A DNA stretch of 64,000 bases from Pseudomonas sp. 31-12 (GCF_003151075.1 NZ_CP029482.1:806001-870000); one strand, 5' to 3'. Numbered from the stretch's first letter, positions 9,026 to 19,295 are shown. A program made the numbers and translations. Notes: generated from the letters alone by a model not told the origin.

Positions 9026-11671
9026 ATGGCCGATTGGCAGTCCCTCGATCCCGAGGCCGCTCGTGAAGCGGAAAAATATGAAAACCCTATTCCTAGCCGC
9101 GAACTGATCCTTCAGCATCTTGCTGATCGGGGTTCGCCTGCTAACCGCGAGCAGTTGGTGGAAGAGTTTGGTCTGACCACAGAAGACCAGATCGAAGCCC
9201 TGCGTCGCCGCCTGCGCGCCATGGAGCGCGATGCCCAGCTTATTTACACGCGTCGCGGCACGTATGCGCCGGTGGACAAGCTCGACCTGATCCTCGGCCG
9301 CATCAGCGGTCACCGTGACGGCTTCGGCTTCCTGGTCCCGGACGACGGCAGCGACGACCTGTTCATGAGCCCGGCGCAAATGCGTCTGGTGTTCGATGGC
9401 GACCGTGCGCTGGCCCGTGTTTCCGGTCTCGACCGTCGCGGTCGCCGCGAAGGCATGATCGTCGAAGTGGTGTCCCGTGCCCACGAGACCATCGTCGGTC
9501 GCTACTTCGAAGAGGGCGGTATCGGCTTCGTGGTAGCAGACAATCCGAAGATCCAGCAAGAAGTGCTGGTCACTCCGGGTCGTAATGCCAACGCGCAGAT
9601 CGGTCAATTCGTCGAAGTGAAGATCACTCACTGGCCGACGCCACGCTTCCAGCCGCAAGGCGACGTGGTCGAAGTCGTGGGCAACTACATGGCGCCGGGC
9701 ATGGAAATCGATGTCGCCCTCCGCGCGTACGATATCCCGCACGTCTGGCCTGAAGCGGTCTTGAAAGAAGCCGCCAAGCTCAAGCCTGAAGTCGAAGAGA
9801 AAGACAAAGAGAAGCGCATCGACCTGCGTCATCTGCCGTTCGTGACCATCGACGGCGAAGACGCGCGCGATTTCGATGACGCTGTTTACTGTGAAGCCAA
9901 GCCGGGCAAGCTGCGCCTGTTCTCCGGCGGCTGGAAGTTGTACGTGGCGATCGCCGACGTTTCCAGCTACGTGAAGATTGGTTCGGCCCTGGACAACGAA
10001 TCCCAGGTTCGCGGCAACTCGGTGTACTTCCCCGAGCGCGTCGTGCCGATGCTGCCTGAGCAACTGTCCAACGGCCTGTGCTCGCTGAACCCGCACGTCG
10101 ATCGCCTGGCCATGGTTTGCGAGATGACCATCTCCAAATCCGGCGAGATGACCGACTACTGCTTTTACGAAGCGGTGATTCATTCCCACGCCCGCCTGAC
10201 CTACAACAAAGTCAGCGCGATGCTGGAAACGCCGAAACTCACCGAGGCGCGTCAGCTTCGCGGCGAGTACAACGATGTTCTGCCGCACCTGAAGCAGCTT
10301 TACGCTCTGTACAAAGTGCTGCTCGGCGCTCGTCACGTGCGTGGCGCGATCGATTTCGAAACGCAGGAAACCCGGATCATCTTCGGTACCGAGCGCAAGA
10401 TTGCCGAAATCCGTCCGACCGTTCGTAACGATGCGCACAAGCTGATCGAGGAATGCATGCTGGCGGCCAACGTGGCCACCGCCGAATTCCTGAAAAAGCA
10501 CGAAATCCCTGCGCTGTATCGCGTCCACAACGGCCCGCCGCCGGAGCGTCTGGAAAAACTGCGCGCCTTCCTCGGCGAGCTCGGCCTGTCACTGCACAAA
10601 GGCAAGGACGGCCCGTCGCCGAAGGATTACCAGGCGTTGCTGGCCAGCATCAAGGATCGTCCGGATTTCCACCTGATCCAGACCGTCATGCTGCGTTCGT
10701 TGAGCCAGGCTGTGTACAGCGCCGATAACCAGGGCCACTTCGGCCTGAATTACGAAGCCTATACCCACTTCACCTCGCCGATCCGCCGTTACCCGGACTT
10801 GCTCACGCACCGGGCGATCCGCAGCGTGATCCATTCGAAACAGGACACCCCGCACGTTCGCCGTGCTGGCGCGATGACCATTCCGAAAGCGCGCATTTAT
10901 CCGTACGACGAAGCAGCACTGGAGCAGCTCGGCGAGCAATGCTCGATGAGCGAACGCCGTGCCGACGAAGCCACCCGCGACGTCGTGAACTGGCTCAAGT
11001 GCGAGTTCATGAAAGACCGCGTGGGCGAATCGTTCCCGGGTGTGATCACCGCCGTGACCGGTTTTGGCCTGTTCGTCGAATTGACCGACATCTACGTCGA
11101 AGGCTTGGTGCACGTCACCGCGCTGCCGGGCGATTACTATCACTTCGATCCTGTGCACCACCGTCTCGCCGGTGAGCGCACCGGTCGCAGCTTCCGCCTT
11201 GGCGACACCGTCGAAGTGCGCGTCATGCGCGTGGACCTCGACGAACGCAAGATCGACTTCGAGATGGCTGAAAAAACCATCAGCGCGCCGATCGGTCGCA
11301 AGAAGCGCGGGACTGAAAAAACTGAACCAGCCGCCAAGACGACGGCTGCTAAAACCTCGGCTAAAACCGCTGTAGAACCCGCTCCGGCGAAAACCGGTCG
11401 TCGTCCTGCCAAGGAAAAGGCTGTCGAGGCCTATCGCCCAAGCGATGCGGCGGCGAAAAATGCCGAGCTGCGTAAGAGCCGTGAATTGAAGCAGGCGTTG
11501 CTGTCTGAAGCGAAAAGCGGCGGTAAAGCGGCGTCTGGGGGAAAGACCGGACGGTCGGCGCCTGACAAGGCTCCCGGCAGCAAGCCAAGCAAACACCGTA
11601 AAGGCCCGCCAAAAGCGGGTTCGGCCCCAGCCAAAAGCGGCGGGGCGCGTAAACCTAAGGCCAAGCCATGA
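9026..11671 (+). CDS. rnr: Ribonuclease R (3'-5' exoribonuclease)
   Basis: An 881-residue hydrolytic exoribonuclease that degrades structured RNA in mRNA, rRNA and tmRNA-linked decay. Order: N-terminal winged-helix-like domain (about 20-90), cold-shock RNA-binding domains, the RNB catalytic domain, an S1 domain (about 665-748), and a long Lys/Ala-rich tail (about 750-881). The catalytic Mg2+ site is visible as DGEDARDFDDA (residues 276-286), with D276, D282, D284 and D285 as the expected ligands. The tail is longer than in E. coli and probably adds RNA binding. The stop overlaps the rlmB start (ATGA), indicating coupled translation. Confidence 0.97.
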   Translation: MADWQSLDPEAAREAEKYENPIPSRELILQHLADRGSPANREQLVEEFGLTTEDQIEALRRRLRAMERDAQLIYTRRGTYAPVDKLDLILGRISGHRDGFGFLVPDDGSDDLFMSPAQMRLVFDGDRALARVSGLDRRGRREGMIVEVVSRAHETIVGRYFEEGGIGFVVADNPKIQQEVLVTPGRNANAQIGQFVEVKITHWPTPRFQPQGDVVEVVGNYMAPGMEIDVALRAYDIPHVWPEAVLKEAAKLKPEVEEKDKEKRIDLRHLPFVTIDGEDARDFDDAVYCEAKPGKLRLFSGGWKLYVAIADVSSYVKIGSALDNESQVRGNSVYFPERVVPMLPEQLSNGLCSLNPHVDRLAMVCEMTISKSGEMTDYCFYEAVIHSHARLTYNKVSAMLETPKLTEARQLRGEYNDVLPHLKQLYALYKVLLGARHVRGAIDFETQETRIIFGTERKIAEIRPTVRNDAHKLIEECMLAANVATAEFLKKHEIPALYRVHNGPPPERLEKLRAFLGELGLSLHKGKDGPSPKDYQALLASIKDRPDFHLIQTVMLRSLSQAVYSADNQGHFGLNYEAYTHFTSPIRRYPDLLTHRAIRSVIHSKQDTPHVRRAGAMTIPKARIYPYDEAALEQLGEQCSMSERRADEATRDVVNWLKCEFMKDRVGESFPGVITAVTGFGLFVELTDIYVEGLVHVTALPGDYYHFDPVHHRLAGERTGRSFRLGDTVEVRVMRVDLDERKIDFEMAEKTISAPIGRKKRGTEKTEPAAKTTAAKTSAKTAVEPAPAKTGRRPAKEKAVEAYRPSDAAAKNAELRKSRELKQALLSEAKSGGKAASGGKTGRSAPDKAPGSKPSKHRKGPPKAGSAPAKSGGARKPKAKP

Positions 11672-12435
11672 GTCAGTTGGAAAAGATCTACGGCGTGCAT
11701 GCTGTAGAAGCGTTGCTGCGTCACCACCCGAAACGCGTCAAGCAGATCTGGCTGGCTGAAGGCCGCAGCGATCCGCGGGTTCAGACGCTCATCGAACTGG
11801 CTGCGGAAAATCGCGTAGCCGTCGGCAACGCCGAGCGCCGTGAGCTGGATGCCTGGGTTGAGGGCGTACACCAGGGCGTAGTGGCGGACGTGAGTCCGAG
11901 CCAGGTCTGGGGCGAGGCGATGCTCGACGAACTGCTCGATCGCACCGAAGGCGCACCGCTGTTGCTGGTGCTCGACGGCGTGACCGATCCGCACAACCTC
12001 GGTGCTTGCCTGCGTTCTGCCGATGCGGCGGGCGCGCTGGCAGTGATCGTGCCGAAGGACAAGTCAGCCACCTTGACCCCGACGGTACGGAAGGTTGCTT
12101 GTGGCGCGGCGGAAGTGATTCCGTTGGTTGCCGTGACCAACCTGGCGCGTACTCTGGAAAAACTCAAGCAGCGTGGCTTGTGGGTCGTCGGTACGGCGGG
12201 CGAGGCTGAGCAGAGTCTGTATCAGCATGACATGACCGGCCCGACCATCCTGATCATGGGGGCGGAAGGCAGTGGCATGCGTCGCCTCACCCGTGATCTG
12301 TGCGACTACCTGGTGCACTTGCCGATGGCCGGTAGCGTCAGCAGTCTCAACGTGTCCGTGGCGACTGGCGTTTGCCTGTTTGAAGCCTTGCGCCAGCGCG
12401 GCGTCAAAGCCGCCGGAACCGGCAAAAAGTCCTGA
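11668..12435 (+). CDS. rlmB: 23S rRNA Gm2251 2'-O-methyltransferase RlmB
   Basis: A 255-residue SpoU-family (SPOUT) enzyme that methylates the ribose of G2251 in the 23S rRNA P loop using SAM. The three family motifs are present: DGVTDPHNLGACLRSADAAG (motif 1, with the catalytic-region Asn and Arg), IMGAEGSGMRRL (motif 2) and SVSSLNVSVATG (motif 3, knotted SAM site). An N-terminal L30e-like substrate-binding domain covers about residues 1-80. It overlaps rnr by four bases. Confidence 0.96.
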   Translation: MSQLEKIYGVHAVEALLRHHPKRVKQIWLAEGRSDPRVQTLIELAAENRVAVGNAERRELDAWVEGVHQGVVADVSPSQVWGEAMLDELLDRTEGAPLLLVLDGVTDPHNLGACLRSADAAGALAVIVPKDKSATLTPTVRKVACGAAEVIPLVAVTNLARTLEKLKQRGLWVVGTAGEAEQSLYQHDMTGPTILIMGAEGSGMRRLTRDLCDYLVHLPMAGSVSSLNVSVATGVCLFEALRQRGVKAAGTGKKS

Positions 12436-12449
12436 GTCAGTTGTAATCC

Positions 12450-12541
12450 CTGTGGGAGCGAGCTTGCTCGCGATAGCGGAGTAACATTCAGCATCAATGT
12501 CGAATGTTACGCCCTCATCGCGAGCAAGCTCGCTCCCACAG
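12450..12541. repeat. REP pair
   Basis: TGTGGGAGCGAGCTTGCTCG at the left and its inverse at the right. An inner inverted pair (GTAACATTC / GAATGTTAC) makes one long cruciform. It sits between rlmB and the rpsF promoter. Confidence 0.92.
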
Positions 12542-12602
12542 TGGTTTGTGGTGGGGCAAAAAATAGTGAGTGAACGAACTGTTCAAATAATCACCAATTG
12601 CC

Positions 12603-12631
12603 TTGCACCTCTCACGCCCCTTCTCTACAAT
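12603..12631 (+). promoter_or_regulatory. Sigma-70 promoter of the rpsF operon
   Basis: TTGCAC, 17 bases, TACAAT, giving a leader of about 110 bases before rpsF. The boxes and spacing fit a strong housekeeping promoter, as expected for ribosomal protein genes. Confidence 0.7.
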
Positions 12632-12709
12632 TGCGCCCCTTGCTGTGACGGCAGGCACGCATGTGTCTATCGCAAGCAAGTCCATAAGTGTCATTCACTC
12701 CTTGTCTGA

Positions 12710-12723
12710 CCGCTTTTTAGCGG
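12710..12723 (+). promoter_or_regulatory. Hairpin in the rpsF leader, possible S6:S18 autoregulatory site
   Basis: CCGCT-TTTT-AGCGG lies 26 bases before rpsF, with its ribosome site TAAGGAG between. In many bacteria the S6:S18 complex binds a leader structure to repress this operon. The location fits, but I could not confirm the conserved motif. Confidence 0.35.
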
Positions 12724-12749
12724 CAGGCTACAACCCGTAAGGAGCATTC

Positions 12750-13172
12750 ATGCGTCATTACGAAATCATCTTTTTGGTCCACCCGGATCAAAGCGAGCAA
12801 GTCGGCGGCATGGTTGAGCGTTACACCAAGCTGATCGAAGAAGACGGCGGCAAAATCCACCGTCTGGAAGATTGGGGCCGTCGTCAACTGGCCTACGCAA
12901 TCAACAATGTTCACAAGGCTCACTACGTGATGCTGAACGTTGAGTGCACTGGCAAGGCCCTGGCCGAGCTGGAAGACAACTTCCGCTACAACGATGCAGT
13001 GATCCGTAACCTGGTCATCCGTCGCGAAGAAGCCGTTACCGGCCAATCCGAGATGCTCAAGGCTGAAGAAAACCGCAGTGAGCGCCGTGAGCGTCGCGAC
13101 CGTCCTGAGCACGAAGGCGCTGAAAGCGCTGATAGTGATGACAGCGACAACAGCGATAACGCTGACGAGTAA
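12750..13172 (+). CDS. rpsF: 30S ribosomal protein S6
   Basis: A 140-residue protein beginning [20 protein letters not shown], typical S6. The ferredoxin-like fold (about 1-98) binds S18 and 16S rRNA helices 22/23 in the platform. The tail after residue 110 is long and acidic ([16 protein letters not shown]), a pseudomonad feature; in E. coli the S6 tail receives glutamates from RimK. AAGGAG lies upstream. First gene of rpsF-rpsR-membrane gene-rplI. Confidence 0.98.
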   Translation: MRHYEIIFLVHPDQSEQVGGMVERYTKLIEEDGGKIHRLEDWGRRQLAYAINNVHKAHYVMLNVECTGKALAELEDNFRYNDAVIRNLVIRREEAVTGQSEMLKAEENRSERRERRDRPEHEGAESADSDDSDNSDNADE

Positions 13173-13200
13173 TCCACGGACCTTTTAAGGAGCCTATCAA

Positions 13201-13431
13201 ATGGCACGTTTCTTCCGTCGTCGTAAATTCTGCCGCTTCACCGCTGAAGACGTGAAAGAGATCGATTACAAAGATCTCAACACTCTGAAAGCCTACGTAT
13301 CCGAGACCGGCAAAATCGTTCCAAGCCGCATCACCGGTACCAAAGCTCGTTATCAGCGTCAGCTGGCCACCGCTATCAAGCGCGCCCGCTTCCTGGCCCT
13401 GCTGGCCTACACCGACAGCCACGGCCGCTGA
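13201..13431 (+). CDS. rpsR: 30S ribosomal protein S18
   Basis: A 76-residue basic protein ([20 protein letters not shown]) of normal length. It forms a heterodimer with S6 on the 30S platform. AAGGAG precedes it, 28 bases after rpsF. Confidence 0.98.
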
Positions 13432-13467
13432 GACCGGGCAGTCGACACGTAGCAAAGGATTGAATGC

Positions 13468-14361
13468 ATGCGCGCCTTAGCTGAGTTCATCATGCGCGGC
13501 CGTATGCAGGCCACTCTGGTAGTGGCTGGATGCGCAATATTGCCGTTGTTGTATTGGTTGGGTGCTGCCGCTGGATGCCTTGTGCTCCTGCGGCGCGGAT
13601 TGAAGGACGCCCTTGGCGTACTTGCTCTGGGACTGCTGCCGGCGTTGATCTGGTGGCTTTACTCCGATGACCCACGGGCACTTCTGGTGCTGCTGGGGTC
13701 TTCGAGCCTTGCGTTGGTTTTGCGCGCAAGCGAGTCCTGGAACCGCGTGCTGCTGGTCAGCATAGCGATGGGGGTGGTGTTTGCAGTGGTGCTGGGGACA
13801 GTTTTTGCTCCCCAAATCGAGATGCTGGCGCAGGCTTTGATAAAAGTCATGCCGTCGCTACTCGGTGATGTCTACCAGAAGTTGTCGGTAGACGAGCAAG
13901 CGCATTTTGCGTCCCTGATTGCACCGGTCCTGACCGGCCTGATTGCGGCCTTGTTGCAAATCGTCAGTGTGCTGAGCCTGATTGTCGGGCGCTACTGGCA
14001 GGCGTTGTTGTACAACCCGGGTGGTTTTGGTCGCGAGTTTCGCGCCATCCGATTCCCGCTTTTACCAGCGATGTTGCTGCTGGCGTTCATGCTTCTGGGG
14101 CCGAATATCGGTCCTCAGATGGCCATGTTGACGCCGTTGTGCAGCGTACCGCTGGTGTTCGCCGGGCTGGCCCTGATTCACGGGCTGGTGGCGCAAAAGC
14201 GACTGGGCAGATTCTGGCTGGTGGGGTTGTACGTCACGCTGTTGCTGTTCATGCAGCTGATCTATCCGTTGCTGGTGGTCTTGGCCATCGTCGACAGCCT
14301 GATTGATTTTCGCGGTCGTTCGACGCCGAAAGACGTCGATAGCGCGAACGGTGAAGGTTAA
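13468..14361 (+). CDS. Conserved multi-pass membrane protein (DUF2232/YybS-like)
   Basis: A 297-residue protein composed mostly of hydrophobic segments, about eight predicted membrane helices, for example ILPLLYWLGAAAGCLVLL near the start and YVTLLLFMQLIYPLLVVLAI near the end. A protein of this kind sits between rpsR and rplI in other pseudomonads and resembles the YybS/DUF2232 group, possibly substrate-binding components of vitamin importers. AAAGGA at 13454-13459 supports ATG 13468. Function is unknown; the ribosomal operon position is conserved but unexplained. Confidence 0.8.
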   Translation: MRALAEFIMRGRMQATLVVAGCAILPLLYWLGAAAGCLVLLRRGLKDALGVLALGLLPALIWWLYSDDPRALLVLLGSSSLALVLRASESWNRVLLVSIAMGVVFAVVLGTVFAPQIEMLAQALIKVMPSLLGDVYQKLSVDEQAHFASLIAPVLTGLIAALLQIVSVLSLIVGRYWQALLYNPGGFGREFRAIRFPLLPAMLLLAFMLLGPNIGPQMAMLTPLCSVPLVFAGLALIHGLVAQKRLGRFWLVGLYVTLLLFMQLIYPLLVVLAIVDSLIDFRGRSTPKDVDSANGEG

Positions 14362-14380
14362 AAGTTAAGAGGATTTTCAC

Positions 14381-14827
14381 ATGCAACTGATCCTTCTGGA
14401 AAAAGTCACCAACCTGGGCAACCTGGGTGACAAAGTAAACGTCAAGGCTGGTTACGGTCGTAACTACCTGCTGCCTTACGGCAAAGCTACCGCTGCGACC
14501 GCTGCCAACCTGGCTGCGTTCGAAGAGCGTCGCGCTGAGCTGGAAAAAGCCGCAGCAGACCGTAAGACTTCGGCTGAAAGCCGTGCCGCCCAACTGGCTG
14601 AGCTGGAAGTGACTATCACTGCCACCGCTGGTGACGAAGGCAAGCTGTTCGGTTCGATCGGTACTCACGACATCGCTGATGCACTGACCGCCTCTGGCGT
14701 TGAAGTGGCAAAAAGCGAAGTTCGTCTGCCGAACGGCACCATCCGCAACGTAGGCGAATTCGACGTAGCCGTGCACCTGCACGCCGAAGTTGAAGCCACC
14801 GTACGCGTTGTCGTGGTAGCAGCTTAA
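14381..14827 (+). CDS. rplI: 50S ribosomal protein L9
   Basis: A 148-residue protein starting [19 protein letters not shown], with the N-terminal domain motif [16 protein letters not shown] that binds 23S rRNA. The long central helix (about 41-75) and C-terminal domain are complete. L9 extends from the base of the L1 stalk and affects reading-frame fidelity. AGAGGA lies upstream. Confidence 0.98.
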   Translation: MQLILLEKVTNLGNLGDKVNVKAGYGRNYLLPYGKATAATAANLAAFEERRAELEKAAADRKTSAESRAAQLAELEVTITATAGDEGKLFGSIGTHDIADALTASGVEVAKSEVRLPNGTIRNVGEFDVAVHLHAEVEATVRVVVVAA

Positions 14828-14872
14828 GCAGCACTTGTCGGCTGGCACCCTCGGGTGCTTGCCGGTAACATC

Positions 14873-14910
14873 GGGCACGATCCTGTTTACAGGTCGTGCC
14901 CTTTGTCTTT
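14873..14910 (+). terminator. Terminator after rplI
   Basis: GGGCACGA (14873-14880) pairs with TCGTGCCC (14894-14901), followed by TTTGTCTTT. It separates the ribosomal protein operon from dnaB. Confidence 0.8.
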
Positions 14911-14947
14911 CTGAAACCCCTGCTTTTCATAAAATAACCAAGTGGCC

Positions 14948-16342
14948 ATGAACGATATCTCCGCTCCCGAGCAATACGATCTGCAAACCGCTGCCCTGAA
15001 GGTGCCGCCGCATTCCATCGAGGCCGAACAGGCTGTGCTCGGTGGTTTGATGCTGGACAACAACGCCTGGGAACGCGTGCTGGATCAAGTCTCCGACGGC
15101 GATTTCTATCGACATGACCACCGTTTGATCTTCCGTGCGATCGCCAAGCTCGCCGACCAGAACTCCCCCATCGACGTCGTGACCCTTGCCGAGCAATTGG
15201 ACAAGGAAGGTCAGACCTCGCAAGTGGGCGGCCTCGGTTACCTCGGTGAGCTGGCGAAAAACACCCCGTCCGTCGCCAACATCAAGGCGTATGCGCAGAT
15301 CGTCCGCGCGCGGGCGACCTTGCGACAGTTGATCGGCATCGCCACCGAAATTGCCGACAGCGCTTTCAACCCGGAAGGCCGCACGGCTGAAGAGATTCTC
15401 GACGAAGCCGAACGGCAGATCTTCCAGATCGCCGAGGCCCGGCCAAAAACCGGCGGCCCGGTGAGCGTGAACGATCTGTTGACCAAGGCCATCGACCGCA
15501 TCGACACCTTGTTCAACACCGATAACGCCATCACCGGCCTGTCCACCGGCTACACCGACCTCGACGAGAAGACCAGCGGCTTGCAGCCCTCTGACTTGAT
15601 CATCGTCGCCGGCCGTCCATCCATGGGTAAAACCACCTTTGCGATGAACCTGGTGGAAAACGCCGTGTTGCGCAGCGACAAGTGCGTTCTGGTCTACTCG
15701 CTGGAGATGCCAGGTGAATCGCTGATCATGCGTATGTTGTCGTCCCTTGGCCGTATCGACCAGACCAAGGTCCGTGCCGGTCGCCTGGACGACGACGATT
15801 GGCCGCGCCTGACCTCGGCGGTCAACCTGCTCAACGATCGCAAGCTGTTCATCGACGATACGGCCGGTATCAGCCCGTCGGAAATGCGTGCTCGGACCCG
15901 GCGTCTGGTGCGTGAACACGGCGATGTCGCTTTGATCATGATCGACTACCTGCAATTGATGCAGATCCCGGGTTCTGGCGGCGACAACCGGACCAACGAG
16001 ATTTCCGAGATCTCCCGTTCCTTGAAAGCCCTGGCCAAGGAATTCAACTGCCCGGTGGTGGCGTTGTCCCAGCTCAACCGCTCCCTGGAGCAACGACCGA
16101 ACAAACGCCCGATCAACTCCGACCTCCGGGAATCCGGAGCGATCGAGCAGGATGCTGACGTGATCATGTTCGTGTACCGGGATGAGGTGTATCACCCGGA
16201 AACCGAGCACAAAGGCATCGCCGAGATCATCATCGGCAAGCAGCGGAACGGCCCGATCGGTACGTCGCGACTGGCGTTCATCGGTAAGTACACCCGCTTC
16301 GAAAACCTCGCACCGGGCAGTTACAACTTCGACGACGAGTAA
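14948..16342 (+). CDS. dnaB: Replicative DNA helicase DnaB
   Basis: A 464-residue hexameric helicase that unwinds DNA at the fork with ATP and recruits primase. The N-terminal primase-interacting domain starts PPHSIEAEQAVLGGLMLDNN. The RecA-like domain carries Walker A GRPSMGKTT (222-230) and Walker B LIMIDYLQLM, then the arginine-finger region SDLRESGAIEQDADV. I use ATG 14948 (MNDISAPEQYDL) because a GTG six bases earlier lacks a better ribosome site; the Shine-Dalgarno is weak for both. In P. aeruginosa alr follows dnaB, but here ygiQ comes next. Confidence 0.97.
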   Translation: MNDISAPEQYDLQTAALKVPPHSIEAEQAVLGGLMLDNNAWERVLDQVSDGDFYRHDHRLIFRAIAKLADQNSPIDVVTLAEQLDKEGQTSQVGGLGYLGELAKNTPSVANIKAYAQIVRARATLRQLIGIATEIADSAFNPEGRTAEEILDEAERQIFQIAEARPKTGGPVSVNDLLTKAIDRIDTLFNTDNAITGLSTGYTDLDEKTSGLQPSDLIIVAGRPSMGKTTFAMNLVENAVLRSDKCVLVYSLEMPGESLIMRMLSSLGRIDQTKVRAGRLDDDDWPRLTSAVNLLNDRKLFIDDTAGISPSEMRARTRRLVREHGDVALIMIDYLQLMQIPGSGGDNRTNEISEISRSLKALAKEFNCPVVALSQLNRSLEQRPNKRPINSDLRESGAIEQDADVIMFVYRDEVYHPETEHKGIAEIIIGKQRNGPIGTSRLAFIGKYTRFENLAPGSYNFDDE

Positions 16343-16355
16343 CCCAGAAGAAACC

Positions 16356-16468
16356 TGTGGCGAGGGAGCTTTTGTGGCGAGGGAGCTTGCTCCCGCTTGA
16401 GTGCGCAGCGCTCACAAAATTTTGGGGCTGCTTCGCAACCCAGCGGGAGCAAGCTCCCTCGCCACAAG
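16356..16468. repeat. REP pair, GCGAGGGAGCTTGCTCCC variant, with a partial extra copy
   Basis: TGTGGCGAGGGAGCTTGCTC is inverted at the right end (GAGCAAGCTCCCTCGCCACA). The left arm is preceded by a truncated direct copy (TGTGGCGAGGGAGCTTT), so the element has three arm copies. Confidence 0.88.
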
Positions 16469-16593
16469 GGTGATGGTTCCTCCAGGTTTTCAAACAGGCG
16501 GTGTCGCAATTTCCGACCATAACCGTCGGAATTGGTTGTTTTTTGTGCTATATTCCGCGCCCGCGATTTTTCATCTCAACACCGGTCATCGTC

Positions 16594-18897
16594 ATGCAAA
16601 CAGCCAAGCCGTTATTTGACTATCCCAAGTACTGGGCCGAATGTTTCGGTCCGGCGCCATTCCTGCCGATGAGCAGGGAGGAGATGGATCAGCTTGGCTG
16701 GGATTCCTGCGACATCATCATCGTCACCGGTGATGCTTACGTTGATCACCCGTCTTTCGGCATGGCAATCATTGGCCGGCTGCTGGAGTCCCAAGGCTTC
16801 CGCGTCGGGATCATTGCCCAGCCAAACTGGCAGTCCAAAGACGACTTCATGAAGCTCGGCGAGCCGAACCTGTTCTTCGGCGTCGCGGCCGGCAACATGG
16901 ATTCGATGATCAATCGCTACACCGCCGACAAGAAAATCCGTTCCGATGACGCCTACACCCCCGGTGGCCTGGCGGGCAAACGTCCGGACCGCGCAAGCCT
17001 GGTTTACAGCCAGCGCTGCAAGGAAGCCTACAATCACGTGCCAATCGTTCTCGGTGGCATCGAAGCTTCCCTGCGCCGCATCGCCCACTACGATTACTGG
17101 CAGGACCGGGTGCGCAACTCGATCCTGATCGACGCCTGCGCCGACATCCTGCTCTACGGCAACGCCGAGCGCGCGATCGTCGAAGTCGCCCAGCGTCTGT
17201 CCTACGGTCACAAGATTGAAGACATCACCGACGTGCGTGGCACCGCGTTCATCCGTCGTGATACGCCGAAAGACTGGTACGAAGTCGATTCCACGCGCAT
17301 CGACCGTCCGGGCAAGGTCGACAAGATCATCAACCCGTACGTCAATACCCAGGACACCCAGGCCTGCGCCATCGAGCAGGAAAAGGGTCCGCTTGAAGAT
17401 CCGGAAGAAGCCAAGGTCGTGCAGATCCTGGCCAGCCCGAAGATGACCCGCGACAAGACTGTGATCCGTCTGCCGTCGGTTGAAAAAGTCCGTGGCGACG
17501 CCGTTCTTTACGCTCACGCCAACCGCGTGCTGCACCTGGAAACCAACCCGGGCAACGCCCGTGCACTGGTTCAGAAGCACGGCGAAGTCGACGTCTGGTT
17601 CAACCCGCCGCCGATTCCGATGACCACCGAAGAAATGGACTACGTGTTCGGCATGCCTTACGCGCGCATTCCGCACCCGGCGTACGGCAAGGAAAAAATC
17701 CCGGCCTACGACATGATCCGCTTCTCGGTGAACATCATGCGTGGCTGCTTCGGTGGCTGCACGTTCTGCTCGATCACCGAGCACGAAGGCCGGATCATCC
17801 AGAACCGTTCCGAAGAGTCGATCATTCGCGAGATCGAAGAGATTCGCGACAAGGTCCCGGGCTTCACCGGCGTCATTTCCGACCTCGGCGGCCCGACCGC
17901 GAACATGTACCGCATCGCCTGCAAGAGCCCGGAAATCGAATCCGCGTGCCGCAAGCCGTCGTGCGTGTTCCCCGGCATCTGCCCGAATTTGAATACCGAC
18001 CACTCGTCGCTGATCCAGCTCTATCGCAGCGCCCGTGCCTTGCCGGGTGTGAAGAAGATCCTGATCGCTTCCGGCCTGCGCTACGACCTCGCGGTCGAGT
18101 CGCCGGAATACGTCAAGGAACTGGTCACCCACCACGTCGGTGGTTACCTGAAGATCGCCCCGGAACACACCGAGGAAGGTCCGCTCAACCAGATGATGAA
18201 ACCGGGCATCGGCAGCTATGACAAGTTCAAGCGCATGTTCGAGAAGTACTCCAAGGAAGCCGGGAAAGAGCAGTACCTGATTCCGTACTTCATCGCCGCC
18301 CACCCGGGCACCACCGATGAAGACATGATGAACCTGGCCTTGTGGCTCAAGGGCAACGGCTTCCGTGCCGACCAGGTGCAGGCGTTCTACCCGTCGCCGA
18401 TGGCCACCGCCACCGCCATGTACCATTCGGGCAAGAACCCGTTGCGTAAGGTCACTTACAAGAGCGACGCCGTGACCATCGTCAAGAGCGAAGAGCAGCG
18501 TCGTCTGCACAAGGCGTTCTTGCGTTATCACGACCCGAAAGGCTGGCCGATGCTGCGCGAAGCGCTGACCCGCATGGGCCGCGCCGATCTGATCGGACCG
18601 GGCAAGAACCAGTTGATTCCGCTGCACCAGCCGGCGACCGACAGCTACCAGAGCGCCCGTCGCAAGAACTCGACGCCGGCCGGCAGCCACAAGGTTGCAG
18701 GGGAAAAGACCACCAAGATCCTGACCCAGCACACCGGCCTGCCACCGCGTGCCAGCGATGGCGGTAATCCGTGGGACAAGCGTGAACAGGCCAAGGCAGC
18801 GGCGTTCGCCCGCAACCAGCAGGCGGCCAAGGAGCGCAAGGACGCGGCCAAAGGCAAAGGGCCCAAGCCTGCGCGCAAGCCGGTTGTGCCGCGTTAA
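16594..18897 (+). CDS. ygiQ: YgiQ family radical SAM protein
   Basis: A 767-residue protein of the UPF0313/YgiQ family, function not established. The radical SAM cluster motif CxxxCxxC is C385-C389-C392 in [19 protein letters not shown]. It carries an N-terminal domain starting [19 protein letters not shown], resembling B12-binding folds, and a basic Lys/Ala-rich C-terminal tail (about 690-767) that suggests nucleic acid contact. ATG 16594 matches the family start [14 protein letters not shown]; the frame stays open upstream but has no ribosome site. A terminator follows. Confidence 0.92.
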   Translation: MQTAKPLFDYPKYWAECFGPAPFLPMSREEMDQLGWDSCDIIIVTGDAYVDHPSFGMAIIGRLLESQGFRVGIIAQPNWQSKDDFMKLGEPNLFFGVAAGNMDSMINRYTADKKIRSDDAYTPGGLAGKRPDRASLVYSQRCKEAYNHVPIVLGGIEASLRRIAHYDYWQDRVRNSILIDACADILLYGNAERAIVEVAQRLSYGHKIEDITDVRGTAFIRRDTPKDWYEVDSTRIDRPGKVDKIINPYVNTQDTQACAIEQEKGPLEDPEEAKVVQILASPKMTRDKTVIRLPSVEKVRGDAVLYAHANRVLHLETNPGNARALVQKHGEVDVWFNPPPIPMTTEEMDYVFGMPYARIPHPAYGKEKIPAYDMIRFSVNIMRGCFGGCTFCSITEHEGRIIQNRSEESIIREIEEIRDKVPGFTGVISDLGGPTANMYRIACKSPEIESACRKPSCVFPGICPNLNTDHSSLIQLYRSARALPGVKKILIASGLRYDLAVESPEYVKELVTHHVGGYLKIAPEHTEEGPLNQMMKPGIGSYDKFKRMFEKYSKEAGKEQYLIPYFIAAHPGTTDEDMMNLALWLKGNGFRADQVQAFYPSPMATATAMYHSGKNPLRKVTYKSDAVTIVKSEEQRRLHKAFLRYHDPKGWPMLREALTRMGRADLIGPGKNQLIPLHQPATDSYQSARRKNSTPAGSHKVAGEKTTKILTQHTGLPPRASDGGNPWDKREQAKAAAFARNQQAAKERKDAAKGKGPKPARKPVVPR

Positions 18898-18917
18898 ACA
18901 TCGCTTGAACTGAACAG

Positions 18918-18946
18918 AACGCCAACCTTCGGGTTGGCGTTTTGCG
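18918..18946 (+). terminator. Terminator after ygiQ
   Basis: AACGCCAAC-CTTCGG-GTTGGCGTT followed by TTGCGTTTC. It lies 20 bases after the ygiQ stop. Confidence 0.85.
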
Positions 18947-18996
18947 TTTCTGGGCTACGAAAAACAGGGCGCTGGGCAGTAGCTGTATGGGGGCAA

Positions 18997-19101
18997 CTGG
19001 CCTCTTCGCGAGCAAGCCCGCTCCCACAGTACTTCGTGGTGTGCCCAAATTCAGTGTTCGCAGCAGAACCCTGTGGGAGCGGGCTTGCCCGCGAAGAGGC
19101 C
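18997..19101. repeat. REP pair
   Basis: CCTCTTCGCGAGCAAGCCCG and its inverse GGGCTTGCCCGCGAAGAGG. It lies in the 398-base gap between ygiQ and the transglutaminase cluster. The remainder (19102-19295) shows only the AGGAGG site of the next gene. Confidence 0.9.
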
Positions 19102-19295
19102 GGCACATCGACAGCAAATTCCGGGCGATGGCCCCCGGTCGCAACATTTGCGTGCAACTCCCTCGAACCAATTTCCCGCATCGCCCGATTTTGGTGCTGT
19201 ACTGCCTCAAGCAACCAAAGAAAGCGCCGTTGCCGCTGGATGGCATAAGTCTTGCGCGCTTTCCCGATACGCTTAAGGCTCGCAGGAGGCACGCC

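Noticed and set aside
9023..10528. 501-residue open frame antisense to rnr
   Set aside because: Shadow of the RNB-domain coding sequence; composition is the complement of a conserved gene and no ribosome site was seen.
16612..18732. 706-residue open frame antisense to ygiQ
   Set aside because: Covers the same codons as the radical SAM gene and has no family features.
18942..19295. N-terminal extension of the DUF2126 protein by 118 codons
   Set aside because: The extension reads through a terminator and a REP pair, and a perfect AGGAGG with a family-like start lies at 19284-19296.
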